The notes under the pieces were generated by a model. It was given only the letters and a program-made list of their open reading frames with translations. It did not search any database and was not told the origin of the DNA. Shown piece by piece: positions 62,195-64,000 of a DNA stretch of 64,000 nt (position 1 is the stretch's first letter; the number at the start of each line of letters is the position of its first letter). The DNA is from DATBLE01 sp963808815. Its GTDB lineage: Bacteria > Actinomycetota > Thermoleophilia > Gaiellales > Gaiellaceae. The translations under genes and the position numbers were made by a program. The DNA lies in NCBI GenBank assembly GCA_963808815.1, contig CAWEGI010000016.1, positions 62,001 to 126,000 on the forward strand, read 5' to 3'.

Positions 62195-62578
62195 ATGGTC
62201 GCGATCCGGCTCGACCACTGCGTCATCGCCGTCTCCGACTGGGAGCGGTCGAACCGCTTCTATCACGACATCCTCGGTGCCGAGCTCGTCGAGCTGGACA
62301 AGGGGCGGTATGCCTACCGTTTCGGGGCACAGCAGTTGAACGTCCATGGTCCGGGAAGCGAGCCGCACCCGCGCGCGGCCGACCCTGTGCGCCCGGGGAA
62401 CAGCGACCTCTGCTTTCTCTGGGAGGGGCCGATCGAAGAAGCAGTGGAACATCTGCGCCACGAGCTGGTGGAGGTCGAGCTCGGCCCCGTCGAGCGAACC
62501 GGCGCGCGCGGAACCGGGACGAGCGTCTACTTCCGGGACCCGGACGGGACGCTCCTCGAGCTCATCTCGTACGGCTGA
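62195..62578 (+). CDS. VOC-family (glyoxalase-like) protein
   Basis: A 127-residue protein of the vicinal oxygen chelate fold: IRLDHCVIAVSDWERSNRFY at the start, LCFLWEG in the middle, and TSVYFRDPDGTLLELISYG at the end. His (LDHCVI) and Glu (LLELIS) are metal-ligand candidates. It resembles virulence-associated or fosfomycin-resistance-like VOC proteins, but no function can be named. It breaks the usual lepB-rplS adjacency. Confidence 0.84.
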   Translation: MVAIRLDHCVIAVSDWERSNRFYHDILGAELVELDKGRYAYRFGAQQLNVHGPGSEPHPRAADPVRPGNSDLCFLWEGPIEEAVEHLRHELVEVELGPVERTGARGTGTSVYFRDPDGTLLELISYG

Positions 62579-62619
62579 CTTTCGCTACCATTCCGCGTCG
62601 GCTCTCGGGCCGTCCTCCT

Positions 62620-63192
62620 ATGAGCAAGACGATCGAGCTCCTCGAGCAGCGTCAGCTGCGCAAAGACCGGCCCCGGTTCAAGGCCGGCGATTCCGTCCGC
62701 GTCCATTTCCAGGTGATCGAGGGTCAGCGTCGACGTATCCAGGTGTTCGAGGGGATCGTGATCAAGCGGCAGGGCGCCGGCGTGCGCGAGACCTTCACCG
62801 TGCGCAAACAGTCGTTCGGCGTCGGGGTCGAGCGGACGTTCCCGCTGCACTCGCCCAAGATCGAGAAGATCGAGGTCACCCAGATCGGCGACGTGAACCG
62901 CGCGAAGCTCTACTACTTGCGCGAGAAAGTGGGGAAGAAGGCGCGCGTCAGGGCTGTTCAGCGGAGGGACAAGCTAAGCTCGCCCGATGGGGTCGCGGAG
63001 GCCGGCGAGGAGCTCGAAGAGGCTGCAGCCGAGCCGGACGAGCCCGTCGCCGAGTCCACCGACGACACCGCCGAGCCCGGTACGGACGAGTCTGTCGCCG
63101 AAGCTGCCGAGTCTGCCGTCGAAGCTGAAGGCGAGCCGGACGCGGCCGCCGAGCCAGAGGCAGAAGCAGAGACCGGGAAAGAGGCTTCTTAG
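62620..63192 (+). CDS. rplS: 50S ribosomal protein L19 with long acidic tail
   Basis: The core (about residues 1-110) is canonical L19: RFKAGDSVRVHFQVIEGQRR, VFEGIVIKRQGAGVRETFTV, GVGVERTFPLHSPKIEKIEV and AKLYYLREKVGKKARVR. Residues about 115-190 are an added tail rich in Glu, Ala, Asp and Pro. The usual length is about 115. The tail overlaps, in another frame, a possible N-terminal extension of rnhB from 62987. A TACCAT hexamer (about 62584) suggests its own promoter. Confidence 0.92.
   Translation: MSKTIELLEQRQLRKDRPRFKAGDSVRVHFQVIEGQRRRIQVFEGIVIKRQGAGVRETFTVRKQSFGVGVERTFPLHSPKIEKIEVTQIGDVNRAKLYYLREKVGKKARVRAVQRRDKLSSPDGVAEAGEELEEAAAEPDEPVAESTDDTAEPGTDESVAEAAESAVEAEGEPDAAAEPEAEAETGKEAS
62975..62980 (+). 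promoter_or_regulatory. -10 element, possible leaderless rnhB
   Basis: TAAGCT ends 6 nt before ATG 62987, inside rplS. Confidence 0.42.
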
Positions 63193-63826
63193 CTTCGACC
63201 GTCGGCTCGGCGCCCGGTTCGTCGCCGGCGCCGACGAGGCAGGGCGTGGCTCGCTTGCCGGGCCGCTCGTGGTCGCCGGGGTGCTGCTCGACTACGGACG
63301 TCTGCGCGACCACCGGGTCCGGCCGCTCGCGCTCCTGAACGACTCCAAGCAGGTCCCCGCCGAGCGCCGCGAGGAGCTCTTCCGGGCGATCCTCGGATGC
63401 GCCGACCGCGTCGCGGTCCGCGTGATCTCGAACGGGGAGATCGACCGCGTCGGCCTGCACCGCTCCAACCTCGCCGGGCTGCGCTCGGTGCTCTGGGAGC
63501 TGAGTCCGCCGGCGGAGGCGTGTCTCGTGGACGGCTTCCGGCTGGGGCCTGCCGCCCCCACCCACACTGCGGTCGTCGACGGCGACGAGCGGAGCGCCGC
63601 GATCGCCGCGGCGTCGGTGATCGCGAAGGTGACGCGTGACCGGCTGATGCGGAGGATGGATGCGCTCTTTCCGCACTACGGCTTCGTCTCCCACGTCGGC
63701 TACATCACCCCGGCGCACTCGGCGGTGGTCCGCGACCTCGGTCCCTGCGAGATCCACCGGCGCTCGTTCCAGGCCCTCTGCTACCTCCCCGACGCCGACG
63801 CGCTCGCCGCCGTCGACCCGGAGTAA
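62987..63826 (+). CDS. rnhB: Ribonuclease HII
   Basis: It removes ribonucleotides from DNA and RNA-DNA hybrids. The enzyme core has FVAGADEAGRGSLAGPLVVA (first catalytic Asp and Glu), LNDSKQVPAERREELF, CLVDGFRLGP (third acidic residue), and ASVIAKVTRDRLMRRMDALF with HYGFVSHVGYITPAHSAVV. The core begins near 63200. From ATG 62987 about 70 extra Ser/Pro/Arg/Lys-rich residues precede it, encoded across the acidic tail of rplS. The leaderless -10 supports ATG 62987, but no other common start codon lies nearer the core, so the true start is open. Confidence 0.88.
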   Translation: MGSRRPARSSKRLQPSRTSPSPSPPTTPPSPVRTSLSPKLPSLPSKLKASRTRPPSQRQKQRPGKRLLSFDRRLGARFVAGADEAGRGSLAGPLVVAGVLLDYGRLRDHRVRPLALLNDSKQVPAERREELFRAILGCADRVAVRVISNGEIDRVGLHRSNLAGLRSVLWELSPPAEACLVDGFRLGPAAPTHTAVVDGDERSAAIAAASVIAKVTRDRLMRRMDALFPHYGFVSHVGYITPAHSAVVRDLGPCEIHRRSFQALCYLPDADALAAVDPE

Positions 63827-64000
63827 GGGGCGCTCCGCCGAGCGGCGTGCCCGGCTGCACTACCGCCTGCGCGGCTACCGGCTGATCGGCTCGAACGTCT
63901 GGGCGGGCGGCTACGAGCTCGATCTCGTGCTGCGCCGGGGCCGCCGGCTCGTGTTCTGCGAGGTGAAGGCGAAAGGCGGGCCGGGCTTCGGCGATCCGCT
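63825..64000 (+). CDS. UPF0102 (YraN) family nuclease-like protein, partial
   Basis: The gene runs off the window. RSAERRARLHYRLRGYRLIG, then ELDLVLRRGRRLVFCEVKAK, match the YraN family, whose D-x(n)-ExK motif is that of restriction-endonuclease-like folds. rnhB-yraN adjacency is standard. No ATG, GTG or TTG is found in this frame near the expected N terminus, so the start given is only the frame boundary after rnhB. Confidence 0.75.

Overview
The window is 64 kb of very GC-rich DNA with almost no intergenic space. Gene content and order are those of a deep-branching actinobacterium. A Thermoleophilia-like lineage is my inference from the class II DAHP synthase, the SepIVA-like protein, the split condensin genes and the leaderless promoters; no marker gene here proves it. 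I found no rRNA, tRNA, CRISPR array, insertion sequence or prophage, and no gene-free stretch longer than 300 bases.

Layout. 1-6741: the 3' end of dnaE, a secreted lysyl-oxidase-like protein, a TetR regulator facing a secreted quinoprotein plus a cupredoxin, a deleted DegT aminotransferase remnant, and an ECF sigma factor with a membrane partner. 6788-12553: lgt, scpA, scpB, a pseudouridine synthase, a Ca2+/H+ antiporter and trpS. trpS lies behind what looks like a complete transcription attenuator with a Trp-containing leader peptide. 12770-22995: an MMPL transporter, then aroG-tyrA-aroA-cmk-der-gpsA-metK. 22999-27822: a metal module (DtxR-type regulator, ZIP, EfeUOB) placed between metK and priA. 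27851-43144: priA-def-fmt-rsmB-rpe, the riboflavin genes, rpmB, Asp23 and DAK-phosphatase, degV and recG. 43141-50346: rsmD-coaD-sepIVA, DUF177, rpmF, plsX and acpP, with regulator/effector pairs inserted. 50366-64000: rnc, a second metal module (DtxR, multicopper oxidase, ZIP), then smc-ftsY-ffh-rpsP-khpA-rimM-trmD-lepB-rplS-rnhB-yraN.

How the genes work together. The window holds the whole condensin (smc, scpA, scpB), both SRP GTPases (ftsY, ffh), most of the route from DAHP synthase to tyrosine precursors, and the riboflavin pathway (ribD, ribE, ribBA, ribH). Both metal modules have a DtxR-type repressor read away from its target genes across a palindrome. The quinoprotein and cupredoxin look like a secreted electron-transfer pair under TetR control.

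Two properties cut across the window. First, about 20 genes have a TAnnnT hexamer ending only 6-10 nt before the start codon and no Shine-Dalgarno, the signature of leaderless mRNAs. Second, nine genes, including dnaE, carry one apparent single-base insertion each. I read these mainly as sequence errors and annotate the genes as continuous. The most unusual items are a degenerate J-domain fused to signal peptidase I, a short-armed SMC, the trpS attenuator, and several two-tiered hairpins with GAA/TTC loops.
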